A stretch of DNA of 64,000 bases from Dyella_A sp049445995 (GCF_049445995.1 NZ_JBMSDZ010000018.1:6443-70442), one strand, 5' to 3'. Shown: positions 44,100-52,633, counted from the stretch's first letter. Notes: generated by a model not told the origin, from the letters alone. Made by a program: numbers and translations.

Positions 44100-44810
44100 C
44101 TACCCGGCGATCGTGGTGGCCGGTGCCGGCCGCGCACCGCGAACCATCAGCAGGATGCCGATCGCGATTTCGGCGATGAAGATCGGTATCCAGCCGACTT
44201 GCGAAGCGTTGCCCCATGCCGGCATCACCAGGCCGGTGACTGCCACCACGAACGTAAGCGCCGAGGCGAACATGCCGAACGCGGAGAGCGCGCGCGGCAG
44301 ATAAGACGTGCGCAGGAACAGCCGGTAGAACAGCGTCGAGCCGAAGCTGAAGAACACGATGCTGATGTTGAAAGATGCGAAGTCCGCAGCGCGGGCCAGA
44401 TCCACCAGCGTTTTTACCTGCGAGGCGCCCAGGGATTGCGCGAATTCCGGCTCCGTGCGCAGCGCAAGCGCTGCAAACGTGACGAACGTGGTCAAGCCGC
44501 CGAAGGCCTCGCCCAACCTGAAATACAGGGCCAGCCGAGCGAGGTGCTCGTCCACGGGTTTGAGCACCACGTACAGCGAATACGCAAGCAGCACCGTGAA
44601 TACCGATGCCAGCAATTGCACCACGAGCGCCGCGCGATAGAGCGGCAAGCCAGCGACGATATGGGCGGTGCGCTCGGCGAAGGTCCCGCTGCCGGTGACG
44701 TGGCCAATCAGGAACTGCCCACCCATGAACAACACGATCAGCAGCAGATATACGAAGCCGGCGATGCGCGCATAGCGCATTTGTGTGGCGCTTTCCGAAG
44801 CGGTGGACAT
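44100..44810 (-). CDS. DUF4386 membrane protein (copy 1)
   Basis: A 236-residue membrane protein with six TM segments. The family pattern is RYARIAGFVYLLLIVLFMGG at the N-terminus, then ERTAHIVAGLPLYRAALVVQLLASVFTVLLAYSLYVVLKPV and RALSAFGMFASAL. Function is unknown. A second member of the same family lies 600 bp upstream, with a DUF6326 gene in between. The 148-bp gap upstream contains a GGATA/TATCC repeat cluster that may be an operator. Confidence 0.85.
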   Translation of the reverse strand: MSTASESATQMRYARIAGFVYLLLIVLFMGGQFLIGHVTGSGTFAERTAHIVAGLPLYRAALVVQLLASVFTVLLAYSLYVVLKPVDEHLARLALYFRLGEAFGGLTTFVTFAALALRTEPEFAQSLGASQVKTLVDLARAADFASFNISIVFFSFGSTLFYRLFLRTSYLPRALSAFGMFASALTFVVAVTGLVMPAWGNASQVGWIPIFIAEIAIGILLMVRGARPAPATTIAG

Positions 44811-44875
44811 GCGTTGAACTCCTGTTCGTGGATGGTCGCGGAAAAACGCCTGCGGGCGCTTCAGCGCCGCGTTCG

Positions 44876-44897
44876 GGATATATCCGCTGGCGGGATA
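44876..44897 (-). promoter_or_regulatory. Candidate operator (GGATA/TATCC repeats) before DUF4386 gene
   Basis: GGATATATCC is a perfect 10-nt palindrome at 44876-44885, and a further GGATA lies at 44893-44897, giving three alternating half-sites of GGATA. Such spacing is common for dimeric repressors. No cognate regulator gene is next to it. It lies about 65 bp upstream of the DUF4386 start. Confidence 0.3.
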
Positions 44898-44958
44898 CTG
44901 CTACGGCATTCTGAAAAATACCTCTAGGTTTCAAACCGATACGCGCGCAGTGCCTGGC

Positions 44959-45387
44959 TCAGGAAGCGGAGGCGTTGCGCGGCCAACGCCACGCGTACCA
45001 GACGGCCAGTGACTGCAGCACCACTTCGATGACGCTGAGGAAAATGTAGAACGCCCATGATCCGGGAATGGTCATCAGCACGATTGCGGTCAACAGCAAG
45101 CCCACGAGGATATTCAGCCAGCGAGTCAGTCTGGGCGGCAGCGCCAGCGACAGGAAGATCATCACAGCGGGCACGGCAATCAGGATGGCCACGGCAAGCA
45201 GCGAGCCCTGGCTGGTCGGCCCAAGCAGCCCCTCTCCGGCCAGGATCCCTTTGATATCCCCGGGCCGGTAAAGCCCGAGAAAATCGCCGTAGATGTAGCA
45301 GAACATTACCGACGTCCACAGCGCGGCCAGCTTCAGTTGCACGGGCGCGCGCCAATGGTCGAGCGGCGGTCGGGTGGTGATGTCCAA
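44959..45387 (-). CDS. DUF6326 membrane protein
   Basis: A 142-residue protein with four TM segments. VQLKLAALWTSVMFCYIYGDFLGLYRPGDI is the typical start of this family. TTG 45387 is the best start because GGAGA lies 8 nt before it and no ATG is near. It stands between two DUF4386 genes on the same strand; 32 bp separate it from the upstream gene. Function is unknown. Confidence 0.75.
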   Translation of the reverse strand: MDITTRPPLDHWRAPVQLKLAALWTSVMFCYIYGDFLGLYRPGDIKGILAGEGLLGPTSQGSLLAVAILIAVPAVMIFLSLALPPRLTRWLNILVGLLLTAIVLMTIPGSWAFYIFLSVIEVVLQSLAVWYAWRWPRNASAS

Positions 45388-45419
45388 GGTCGGTCTCCGT
45401 TTGCGATGGAAAGGGACGC

Positions 45420-46142
45420 TCACGCGCCAGTCGGTGCGGGGGGCGCCGCACGCGCTTGCCGCAAGCCGGGGCGTGCGCCCAGCACCAGCAGCCACAGCAT
45501 GAACAGCACCTCGACGAACTGCAGCGGGCCGAGCAGGCCGGATAGCTGGTCCTGCCAATCCGGCAAGAGCGCCCATGCAAGGCTCTGCAGCACGTAGGCC
45601 AGGCCGTTGAGGATCAGTCCGTAGCCGAACAGGCGCGGCAGGAAACCGGAGCGCTGCACCAGCAGCGCCAGCGGGAACAGCCACAGTCCCCACAAGGTCT
45701 CGGCGGCACTGACGGTCTGTCCATGCAGTTGCAGGAACAGCATGGCCAGCGCCGTGCGTTGCGCCGGATCGAATGCGGCCAGCGCTTTGCCGTTATCCAC
45801 CAGCAGCAGGACGGCCGCGTCGTTGAGTACATTGAAGAAGTACAGCGCCGGCACCAGCGCCCCGCCCAGCAACAACATGGCGATGCCATGTTGCCGATGC
45901 ACCTTGCCGAGCAGGCGGAAGAGCACCAGTACCATGAAGGCCTGCAATGCGCCGCAGACGAGGTCGGCGGCGAGTCCGAACCGGAACAGCGTCTCGTGGC
46001 TCGCGATGTTCGCGATGGTGGCCGCTGCATCGCCGCTCACAAACAGGGCGGTTGGCACGTAGATCAGGCGATATGGCGCGATCAGCACTACCAGCAGGTA
46101 GAGCAGGCCGGCCAGCCGTGCGCTTCGATTACGCGGACTCAT
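45420..46142 (-). CDS. DUF4386 membrane protein (copy 2)
   Basis: A 240-residue membrane protein with six to seven TM segments, resembling copy 1 in topology: RSARLAGLLYLLVVLIAPYRLIYVP at the N-terminus, HETLFRFGLAADLVCGALQAFMVLVLFRLL in the middle. GGAG lies 6 nt before ATG 46142. It heads a three-gene row of membrane proteins (copy 2, DUF6326, copy 1), perhaps one operon with an internal break. Confidence 0.85.
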   Translation of the reverse strand: MSPRNRSARLAGLLYLLVVLIAPYRLIYVPTALFVSGDAAATIANIASHETLFRFGLAADLVCGALQAFMVLVLFRLLGKVHRQHGIAMLLLGGALVPALYFFNVLNDAAVLLLVDNGKALAAFDPAQRTALAMLFLQLHGQTVSAAETLWGLWLFPLALLVQRSGFLPRLFGYGLILNGLAYVLQSLAWALLPDWQDQLSGLLGPLQFVEVLFMLWLLVLGARPGLRQARAAPPAPTGA

Positions 46143-46176
46143 GTGCGCTCCATATTCACGAAAGGCGGGGGCGAGG

Positions 46177-46362
46177 CTCAGAGGCTGAGAAAAATTCGAC
46201 CGCCGTAGCGAGAGCGCCGCCAGGCGTTCGTGACAAGGTGCGTTGTGGGCCAATCCGGGGAGTTTGGTGAACCAAATGACCCGGATTGGCCCGCAGCGCG
46301 CCGCCGGCACGGGCGTTTGGCGACGGTCGCAGTAGGCGGGCGATTTTTTCTCAGCCTCTCAG
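46177..46362. repeat. 186-nt imperfect palindrome, overlaps a gene end
   Basis: Outer arms (46177-46198 with 46341-46362) match in 20 of 22 bases and carry an A-run on one side and T-run on the other. The core has GGGCCAATCCGGG (46247-46259) with its exact complement at 46280-46292, and the tip TTTGGT/ACCAAA. All parts share one axis at about 46269.5, and the intermediate arm is also similar. It fills the gap 46143-46358 and provides the TGA stop of the DUF2884 gene. Confidence 0.85.
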
Positions 46363-47066
46363 TCGGAGAAAATGGCGAAGCCCTTCTTGCCGTTCGAGTC
46401 GATGTCCTTGCCGCAGTCATCCACATCCTTCTGCGTCATGGTCGCGTAGGGGCGAAACTCCGGCATGGCCGCGGCGAGCTTCTGCTGCGAGGCGAGCATG
46501 TCGGGCAGGCGCAGGCAGAGCTTGGCGGCGGCGGCCTTGATCTGCTCGGTCTGCGGCTTGATGCGGTCCTCGATCTGCTTGTCGCTCTTGCCGGTGAGTG
46601 CGCCCCAGATCGCTTCCTTGGCGGCCTGGGTGCCCAGGTTCGCGCCGTGCTCGCCGATCTCCATGCCGGCTTCGGCGATGCCGATGATCTGCTGGCGGTA
46701 GTTCACCAGCATCGTGTGCTGCTCCGGCGTGGCCGGCACGGTCTTGCCGGCGATCACCAGGTCGCCCTGCGGGGTGATCACGGCCTTGGGCAGGTCGCTG
46801 TGCTTGGTGTGCTCGCCGTGGCCGACGTGAACGTTGTTGAGGTCGATGTCCCTGGTGGCCAGTTCCTGCCTGGCCTGCTCGATGCCCTTGTGGATCTCGG
46901 CGGAAATCATCGAGGGGGAGGTCTGTTCCTGGGCTTCCTTGACGGCCTGGGTTGCGTTGTCGGCGCTGTTCGAGCCGGTCTGGTCGGTCTGGCTGCACGC
47001 GGCCAGCGGCAGCAGCAACGCCAGCGCCAGGACACTGGTGGTGATCATGCGGTTGGTGTTCTTCAT
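46359..47066 (-). CDS. DUF2884 family lipoprotein (YggN-like)
   Basis: A 235-residue exported protein: signal peptide with lipobox PLAAC, then an acidic helix-rich periplasmic domain with AGKTVPATPEQHTMLVNYRQQIIGI..., and a late LCLRLPDMLASQQKLAAAMPEFRPYATM. This is the DUF2884/YggN pattern, of unknown function. AGGAAG lies 7 nt before ATG. The stop is inside the long palindrome. Upstream 47067-47335 (269 bp) holds no gene that I can support. Confidence 0.82.
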   Translation of the reverse strand: MKNTNRMITTSVLALALLLPLAACSQTDQTGSNSADNATQAVKEAQEQTSPSMISAEIHKGIEQARQELATRDIDLNNVHVGHGEHTKHSDLPKAVITPQGDLVIAGKTVPATPEQHTMLVNYRQQIIGIAEAGMEIGEHGANLGTQAAKEAIWGALTGKSDKQIEDRIKPQTEQIKAAAAKLCLRLPDMLASQQKLAAAMPEFRPYATMTQKDVDDCGKDIDSNGKKGFAIFSD

Positions 47067-47335
47067 CGGATTTCTTCCTGCTTGGGATGATGGAGGTGTT
47101 CGCCTCGCCGGGACGCATGCGGGCACGCCGCTGCAGCCTGGACGTGGCTGCGGGCCGGGTAACTGGTCGCTGTGGCCTTTGTGGCACTCGCTCGCGCTGT
47201 CGGCGGCGATCGGCTGGCCGTAGGGCTTGAATGCATCCAGTCGGATGGGAAGAAAGCGCAGGCGCATGGGAGGTTTCGTGAGATCCGTCGTCGGGAATGG
47301 GGTGGCGGCCGTGCGGCCGCCGTCGTGCAGTGATG

Positions 47336-48331
47336 TCAGCTGTCGTCGCGCCAGCGACGGAACCAGATGGCGGCGGCAATCAGGCCGATGCCGACGGCCA
47401 CGCCGATCCACAGGTCGGGGGTACCCATCGCCGCCCAGCTCTGGCCGAGGTTCATCACGTCCAGGCCGTTGCCGCTGTTGATCATCACGCCATGGCCGTT
47501 GCCGCGGTTGGCGGTGAAGCTGCCGCCTGGGAACACGCTGAACAGGCCGCGCAGCACGATCTCTTTCCAAAACCACGTGGCGGGCAGGTTGAACAGGCCC
47601 ATGATGCCGAACCAGCTGATCAGCAGGCCGGTGGCGACCGGCAGGGCGACCGCCCACAGGAAGGGCTTGCTGCGCGCCCAGGCCGAGCAGAGCAGCAGCC
47701 AGCCGGCGGAGGGCAGGGCCCAGAGCACGTACACCGGGATGTAGCCGAGCAGGTTGCCCATGACGCGCAGCGGATGGGCCTGCGTCAGCAGCTGCCACAC
47801 GTTGACGCCGTGGAAGGACAGGGTGATCGCCACCATCAGCAGCTGCGCCATGCCGGCGACGATGCCCACCACCACGGCGATCGCCGGGGCCAGCACGGTG
47901 GCGCTGAGCACCTTGGACAGCACGGTGCCGGTGTCGGAGATCGGCAGCGACTTCCAGAACAGGATGCTGCGGTCGCGACGGTCGTCGTACAGCGCGCCGA
48001 GGCAGTAGAAGAACACCACGAAGCCGAGCACCACGGTGATCAGTGCCATCGAGGAGTACATCGCCACATCCAGCACCATGCCCACCTTGCTCATGTCGCC
48101 GGCGTCCATGCGGGACATGACGTCGCGCAGCTGCCCGCTGGCGCCAAAGCGGATGCCGTGGCGGGCGCCCAGCACTTCGGCGGTGATGATGCCCATCAGG
48201 TTGAGCAGCAGGAAGATGCCGCCGGTGATCACCGGCGCCCACAGGAAGCCGCCGCGGTGTTCCCAGAACTCGCGCTTCACCAGCCAGTACATATTCGTCA
48301 GGGCGGAGTTTTTCGGGGCCAGGGTTTTCAT
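47336..48331 (-). CDS. ABC-2 type transporter permease
   Basis: A 331-residue membrane protein with six TM segments and a large extracytoplasmic loop, opening with NMYWLVKREFWEHRGGFLWAPV. It overlaps the ATPase gene by 4 bp (ATGA) and forms the membrane half of a two-component exporter. The family contains YtrC/D-like and antibiotic or cell-envelope stress exporters; substrate unknown. Third gene of the regulator-ATPase-permease operon. Confidence 0.88.
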   Translation of the reverse strand: MKTLAPKNSALTNMYWLVKREFWEHRGGFLWAPVITGGIFLLLNLMGIITAEVLGARHGIRFGASGQLRDVMSRMDAGDMSKVGMVLDVAMYSSMALITVVLGFVVFFYCLGALYDDRRDRSILFWKSLPISDTGTVLSKVLSATVLAPAIAVVVGIVAGMAQLLMVAITLSFHGVNVWQLLTQAHPLRVMGNLLGYIPVYVLWALPSAGWLLLCSAWARSKPFLWAVALPVATGLLISWFGIMGLFNLPATWFWKEIVLRGLFSVFPGGSFTANRGNGHGVMINSGNGLDVMNLGQSWAAMGTPDLWIGVAVGIGLIAAAIWFRRWRDDS

Positions 48332-49185
48332 GCGTAGGTTCCCTTCATGGTGGCGACGAACAGGTCGCTGACCGAGGGCCGGCGGGTTTCGCCCAGCGCC
48401 TCCAGCTGCGCGCGTTCGACGCCGTCGAACAGGAAGATGCTCTTGCCGAAGACCTGGCGCTCGTCGATCGGGCGCAACTGCCGGGCGGCATCGGTGCGGT
48501 CGGCCGCCACCATCACCTCGATGAAGCGCTCGCCGACGGCGTCCATGTCGGCGTCCAGCACGATCCTGCCGTCGCGGATGAACATCAGGTCGGTGAGGAT
48601 GTGTTCCACCTCTTCCACCTGGTGGGTGGTGACGATGATGGTCTTGTCCTCGTCGAAGTAGTCTTCCAGCAGGTTCTGGTAGAACTGCTTGCGGTAGAGG
48701 ATGTCCAGGCCCAGCGTGGGTTCGTCCAGCACCAGCAGGCGGGCGTCGATGGCCATCACCAGCGCCAGGTGCAACTGCACGATCATGCCCTTGGACATCT
48801 GCCTGACGCGCATGTCCGGGGTCAGCTTGGTGCGCTTGAGGAAGGCCTCGCACCTGGCGCGCTCGAAGCGCGGATGGATCGCGGCGACGAAGTCCACCGC
48901 GTCGCGCACCTTCAGCCAGCGCGGCAGCACGGCGACGTCGGCGATGAAGCACACCTGCTCCATCAGCTTGTTGCGCTCGGTGCGCGGGTCCATGCCCATC
49001 ACGCTCAGCTGGCCCTCGAACGGGGTCAGCCCGAGGATCGCCTTGAGCGCGGTGGTCTTGCCGGCACCGTTGGGGCCGATCAGGCCCACGATGCGGCCGG
49101 ACGGGATGGTGAAGCTCACGTTGTCCAGCGCGGCGGTGTTCTTGTAGCGCTTGCTCAGGCCAGTGGCGGTGACGACGGCGTTCAT
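48328..49185 (-). CDS. ABC transporter ATP-binding protein
   Basis: A 285-residue ATPase: Walker A GPNGAGKT (about 37-44), a degenerate signature QMSKGMIVQLHLALVMA (residues K-G in place of SGGQ), Walker B LLVLDEPTLGLD and switch His in TTHQVEEVE. C-terminal extension after about 210 may be regulatory. It overlaps both the GntR regulator and the permease by 4 bp. Together they form an exporter of the YtrB class. Confidence 0.92.
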   Translation of the reverse strand: MNAVVTATGLSKRYKNTAALDNVSFTIPSGRIVGLIGPNGAGKTTALKAILGLTPFEGQLSVMGMDPRTERNKLMEQVCFIADVAVLPRWLKVRDAVDFVAAIHPRFERARCEAFLKRTKLTPDMRVRQMSKGMIVQLHLALVMAIDARLLVLDEPTLGLDILYRKQFYQNLLEDYFDEDKTIIVTTHQVEEVEHILTDLMFIRDGRIVLDADMDAVGERFIEVMVAADRTDAARQLRPIDERQVFGKSIFLFDGVERAQLEALGETRRPSVSDLFVATMKGTYA

Positions 49186-49556
49186 GCGTTTTTCTCCGGG
49201 CCGTCGCCGGCTTCGCGCAGCAGGGTCTTCAGGTCCAGGCCCAGCCGCTGGATCCGCGCGAACAGGGTGGGCCACTCCTCGCGCAGAAAGCGCTCGCGCT
49301 CGGATTTCAACAGTGCCTCACGCGCTCCATCGTTGACGAACATGCCCAGTCCCCTCCTTTTCTCAACCAGTTGATCGTCGACCAGCTCCTGATAGGCCTT
49401 GGAGACGGTCAGTGGATTGATCTGGAAATCCGCTGCCACCTGGCGTACCGACGGCAGCGGGTCGCCTTCGTTCAAGGCGCCGTCCAGGATCATCGCCACC
49501 ACGCGTTCACGCAGCTGGCGATAGATCGGGACGCTGTCGTTCCAGGTAATGGTCAT
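49182..49556 (-). CDS. GntR-family transcriptional regulator (YtrA subfamily)
   Basis: A 124-residue repressor with an N-terminal winged helix (PIYRQLRERVVAMILDGALNEGDPLPSVRQVAADFQINPLTVSKAYQEL) and a short helical dimerisation tail, the size of YtrA-type regulators that control their own ABC operon. Immediately downstream lie the ATPase and permease. The operator palindrome at 49915-49936, overlapping the -10 of the operon, is the likely binding site. Gap of 3 bp to the upstream exported protein. Confidence 0.92.
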   Translation of the reverse strand: MTITWNDSVPIYRQLRERVVAMILDGALNEGDPLPSVRQVAADFQINPLTVSKAYQELVDDQLVEKRRGLGMFVNDGAREALLKSERERFLREEWPTLFARIQRLGLDLKTLLREAGDGPEKNA

Positions 49557-49559
49557 GTC

Positions 49560-49883
49560 TTATTCCTTGGTGATGCGGCCGAGCCTGTTGCCGAAAGAGT
49601 AGTAGGGCATCGCCATTTGCGATCCGACCAGCGGGATGTCGGCTTCGGCGCGGCCACCGAGGCCGTTCGGGGCCGGCAGGGCGGGAGCATGGCTGACCGC
49701 GCTGAGGGCGGCGGCGCGCAGTTCTTCGGCGCTCGGGCTGACGTTGACCGGGGCCAGGTCGATGACGCGGATGCCGTCGATCTCGGCCACCGGGGCGCGG
49801 GTGATGCCGTGGTTCATGGAGGCCAGGCCGGCGGCGGTGACGAGGACGGCGGCGGACAGGGCGAGCAGGCTCGGCGCTTTCAT
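49560..49883 (-). CDS. Exported protein of unknown function heading the GntR-ABC operon
   Basis: A 107-residue protein with a signal peptide (about 1-24), then a Pro/Ala-rich segment with VIDLAPVNVSPSAEELRAAALSAV and a basic C-terminus (YYSFGNRLGRITKE). AAAGGAG lies 7-8 nt before ATG. It is transcribed first from the autoregulated promoter and ends 3 bp before gntR, so it probably serves the same exporter, perhaps as periplasmic partner or as sensor of the inducer. No family is recognised. Confidence 0.7.
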   Translation of the reverse strand: MKAPSLLALSAAVLVTAAGLASMNHGITRAPVAEIDGIRVIDLAPVNVSPSAEELRAAALSAVSHAPALPAPNGLGGRAEADIPLVGSQMAMPYYSFGNRLGRITKE

Positions 49884-49914
49884 GACGGATCTCCTTTAGT
49901 GATCTCGTGAACCG

Positions 49915-49954
49915 GTGTTGTGGTTAACTATAACACAATGTTTCGAGCCGTCAA
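49915..49954 (-). promoter_or_regulatory. Promoter with overlapping GntR/YtrA operator
   Basis: On the minus strand TTGACG (49949-49954) and TATAGT (49927-49932) are 16 bp apart, close to sigma-70 consensus. A 22-nt palindrome at 49915-49936 (18 of 22 positions symmetric; half-site GTGTT...GTTAAC) covers the -10. It lies 31 bp upstream of the first gene of the operon. The regulator in this operon would repress it until an inducer binds. Confidence 0.8.
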
Positions 49955-50029
49955 GCGGCGGGGCCGGATTTCGCAACATGACGGATGGCCTATGCCTGCC
50001 CGGGAAACCCTATGCCTGTCCGGAAAGCG

Positions 50030-50332
50030 CTGCATCGAGGCGATCAGGTCCAGTTGCCTGAAGCGCGGGATGTCGGTCACCGCCACGATCTGCGCGTGCT
50101 CGACGCGGTTGCGGAAGGCCTTCGCTTCCGGATGCACCTTGTAGGCGGCGGCGTAGCTGTCCAGTACCTTGCGGTTGGCCGTGTCGCCGATGGCGTGGAT
50201 GCACACCTGGTAGCCCTTGCCGAAGGCCTTCTCGATCATCGCGGTGGGCTGCGGCTGCGGCTGGAACAGCAGGCCGCGGTTGTGCGTGTCGTCGGAGTAG
50301 GGCGACAGCAGCGCCACGCCCTCGGCGCGCAC
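50030..50332 (-). pseudogene. Amidohydrolase (YtcJ-type) remnant
   Basis: A 101-codon reading frame matches the inner part of metal-dependent amidohydrolases of the YtcJ type: GVALLSPYSDDTHNRGLLFQ, then KGYQVCIHAIGDTANRKVLDSY (metal His and HAIGD) and FRNRVEHAQIV (EHAQ). Full enzymes have about 550 residues; no N-terminal HxH metal site and no C-terminus exist here. Beyond residue 101 the frame turns into unrelated sequence near the GntR promoter. The rest of the space 49884-50467 (584 bp) holds this remnant and the GntR promoter only. Confidence 0.7.
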
Positions 50333-50467
50333 GGACTCGATGTCATGGCGAAATCCTCGTGCCCGTGCGGATGCCGGCAGTCCGGCGTGGCAGGGAACGA
50401 TGGATTGCGAACGATAAACCGATAATATGGGTAAATAAGGACGTATTGTCTTTTAATGGGAACAATC

Positions 50468-51439
50468 ATGTATCCACTCACCGGTACCCTGCAGGACCTC
50501 AACGATCTCTACTTCTTCGCCGCCGTGGTGGAGTACAGCGGCTTTTCGGCGGCCGGTCGGGCGCTGGGCATTCCCAAGTCGCGGCTGAGCAAGCGCATCG
50601 CGCAACTGGAAGAGCGCCTCGGCGTGCGACTGCTGCAGCGGACCACGCGGCGCTTCGTGGTGACCGAGGTGGGCGAGCGCTTCTACGGGCACTGCCGTGC
50701 GGTGCTGGAGGAGGCCCGCGCCGCGCAGGACGCGGTGGACGAACTGCGCGCCGAGCCGCGCGGCATCGTGCGCCTGAGCTGCCCGGTATCGCTGACCCAG
50801 ACCATGCTGGCCCAGGTGTTGCCGGACTTCCTGCTGCAGTACCCGAAGGTGCAGGTGCGGGTGGTGGCGACCAACCGGCGCGTGGACGTGATCAGCGAGG
50901 GCATCGACCTTGCCATCCGCGTGCGCAACAAGCTCGACACCGACGCCACGCTGGTGGTGCGCAGCTTCGGCCAGTCGCGCGTGCTGCCGGTGGCCAGCCC
51001 GCGCCTGCTCGACGAGCGCGGCCGCCCGTCCACGCCGGCGGAACTCTCCGCGCTGCCGGCGCTGTCGATGAGCGAGCACGACGGCGCGCAGAGCTGGGAG
51101 CTGATCGATGCGTCCGGCGAGCGCGTGGTGGTGGAGATCCAGCCGCGGCTGAGCTGCGGCGACTTCGCCATGCTGCTGTCCGCCGCCCAGCGCGGTGCCG
51201 GCGTGGCGATGCTGCCGGAGTTCGTCTGCGCGCCGGCGGTGGCGCGCGGCGAGCTGGAGGTGCTGCTGCCGCAATGGAGTGCGCCGGAGGGCGTGATGCA
51301 CTTCGTCTATCCGAGCCGCCGCGGGCAGCTGCCGGGGGTGCGTGCGCTGGTCGAATTCCTGGCCGAGCGGCTGCCCGCGGCATCGCGGCAGGAGAGCGAC
51401 ATCTGCAGCCGGCACAAGGCGCAGACGACTACGGTTTGA
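50468..51439 (+). CDS. LysR-family transcriptional regulator
   Basis: A 323-residue regulator: winged helix-turn-helix at 8-65 (LNDLYFFAAVVEYSGFSAAGRALGIPKSRLSKRIAQLEERLGVRLL) and a substrate-binding-like effector domain (about 90-295). ATG 50468 is chosen, with GGGAA upstream; an in-frame ATG at 50456 also exists. LysR regulators of this subtype often control neighbouring quinone or detoxification genes; here the upstream neighbour is decayed and the downstream gene is an aminotransferase 43 bp away. Confidence 0.92.
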   Translation: MYPLTGTLQDLNDLYFFAAVVEYSGFSAAGRALGIPKSRLSKRIAQLEERLGVRLLQRTTRRFVVTEVGERFYGHCRAVLEEARAAQDAVDELRAEPRGIVRLSCPVSLTQTMLAQVLPDFLLQYPKVQVRVVATNRRVDVISEGIDLAIRVRNKLDTDATLVVRSFGQSRVLPVASPRLLDERGRPSTPAELSALPALSMSEHDGAQSWELIDASGERVVVEIQPRLSCGDFAMLLSAAQRGAGVAMLPEFVCAPAVARGELEVLLPQWSAPEGVMHFVYPSRRGQLPGVRALVEFLAERLPAASRQESDICSRHKAQTTTV

Positions 51440-51482
51440 CGCGTGCTAGCATCGCCGTTTGGCCATCCAGACGTATGAATCC

Positions 51483-52628
51483 ATGCAGACAGGCAGCAAG
51501 CTCCCGGCGGTCGGCACCACCATCTTCAGCGTGATGAGCCAGCTGGCGGCCGAGCACAAGGCGGTGAACCTGGGGCAGGGCTTTCCGGACTTCGAGCCGC
51601 CACAGGCACTGCGCGACGCGGTGACGCGCGCGATGGCCGATGGCCGCAACCAGTACGCGCCGGGCATCGGCCTGGCCAGCCTGCGCGAGGAAATCGCGCG
51701 CAAGACGCAGCGGCTGTACGGCCATGCGGTGAATCCGGACACCGAGGTCACCGTGACCTCCGGCGCCACCGAGGCGATCTTCGCGGCGATCGCCGCGCTG
51801 GTGCGCCAGGGCGAGGAGGTGATCGTGTTCGATCCCGCCTACGACTGCTACGAGCCGGCGATCGACCTGCAGGGCGCGCGGGCGGTGCATATTGCGCTGA
51901 CCCTGCCGGATTTCTCGATCGACTGGCAGCGCGTGCGCGATGCGATCACGCCGCGCACGCGGATGATCCTGATCAACAGCCCGCACAATCCGTCCGGAGC
52001 CGTGCTCTCGGCGGGCGATCTCGACGCGCTGGCCGATCTCGTGCGCGATACCGACATCGTGGTGCTGTCCGACGAGGTGTACGAGCACATCGTCTACGAC
52101 GGCGCCGCGCACCAGAGCGTGCTGCGCCACCCGGAACTGGCCGCGCGCAGCGTGGTGGTGTCGAGCTTCGGCAAGACCTATCACTGCACCGGCTGGAAGG
52201 TCGGCTACGCGGTGGCGCCCGCCGCGCTGAGCGCGGAATTCCGCAAGGTGCACCAGTACCTCACCTTCTGCACCTTCCACCCGGTACAGGTGGCGTTCGC
52301 CGAATTCTTGGCGAGCACGCCGGGGCACTACCTGGAACTGCCGGTGTTCTACCAGGCCAAGCGCGACCGCTTCCGCGCGCTGCTGGCGCCGTCGCGCTTC
52401 AGGCTGCTCGACGTGCCGGGCGGCTATTTCCAGCTGGTCGACTACTCGGCCATCCGCGACGAGGACGACCTGGCCTTCTGCCAGTGGCTGGTGCGCGAGG
52501 GCGGCGTGGCGGCGATTCCGCTGACGCCGTTCTGCGCCACGCCGCCGGGTACGCGCCTGGCGCGGCTGTGCTTCGCCAAGAGCGACGCCACCATGGAAGC
52601 GGCGGCCGAGCGGCTGTGCCGCCTGTGA
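51483..52628 (+). CDS. PLP-dependent aminotransferase (YbdL-type methionine/glutamine transaminase)
   Basis: A 381-residue fold-type I aminotransferase. LPAVGTTIFSVMSQLAAEHKAVNLGQGFPDF, the N-P in NSPHNPSG, VLSDEVYEHIVYDG, and the PLP Lys in SSFGKTYHCTGWKVG are present. YbdL and KAT/GTK enzymes transaminate methionine-related oxo acids using glutamine. The ATG at 51483 is preferred; a TTG at 51459 would add eight residues. The next gene, an omega-amidase, starts at the stop, so they form a methionine-salvage or oxo-acid repair pair. Confidence 0.88.
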   Translation: MQTGSKLPAVGTTIFSVMSQLAAEHKAVNLGQGFPDFEPPQALRDAVTRAMADGRNQYAPGIGLASLREEIARKTQRLYGHAVNPDTEVTVTSGATEAIFAAIAALVRQGEEVIVFDPAYDCYEPAIDLQGARAVHIALTLPDFSIDWQRVRDAITPRTRMILINSPHNPSGAVLSAGDLDALADLVRDTDIVVLSDEVYEHIVYDGAAHQSVLRHPELAARSVVVSSFGKTYHCTGWKVGYAVAPAALSAEFRKVHQYLTFCTFHPVQVAFAEFLASTPGHYLELPVFYQAKRDRFRALLAPSRFRLLDVPGGYFQLVDYSAIRDEDDLAFCQWLVREGGVAAIPLTPFCATPPGTRLARLCFAKSDATMEAAAERLCRL

Positions 52629-52633
52629 CGACC

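Noticed and set aside
47067..47335. In-frame upstream extension of the DUF2884 gene
   Set aside because: The annotated start has a good RBS and signal peptide; the upstream part would destroy the lipoprotein signal.
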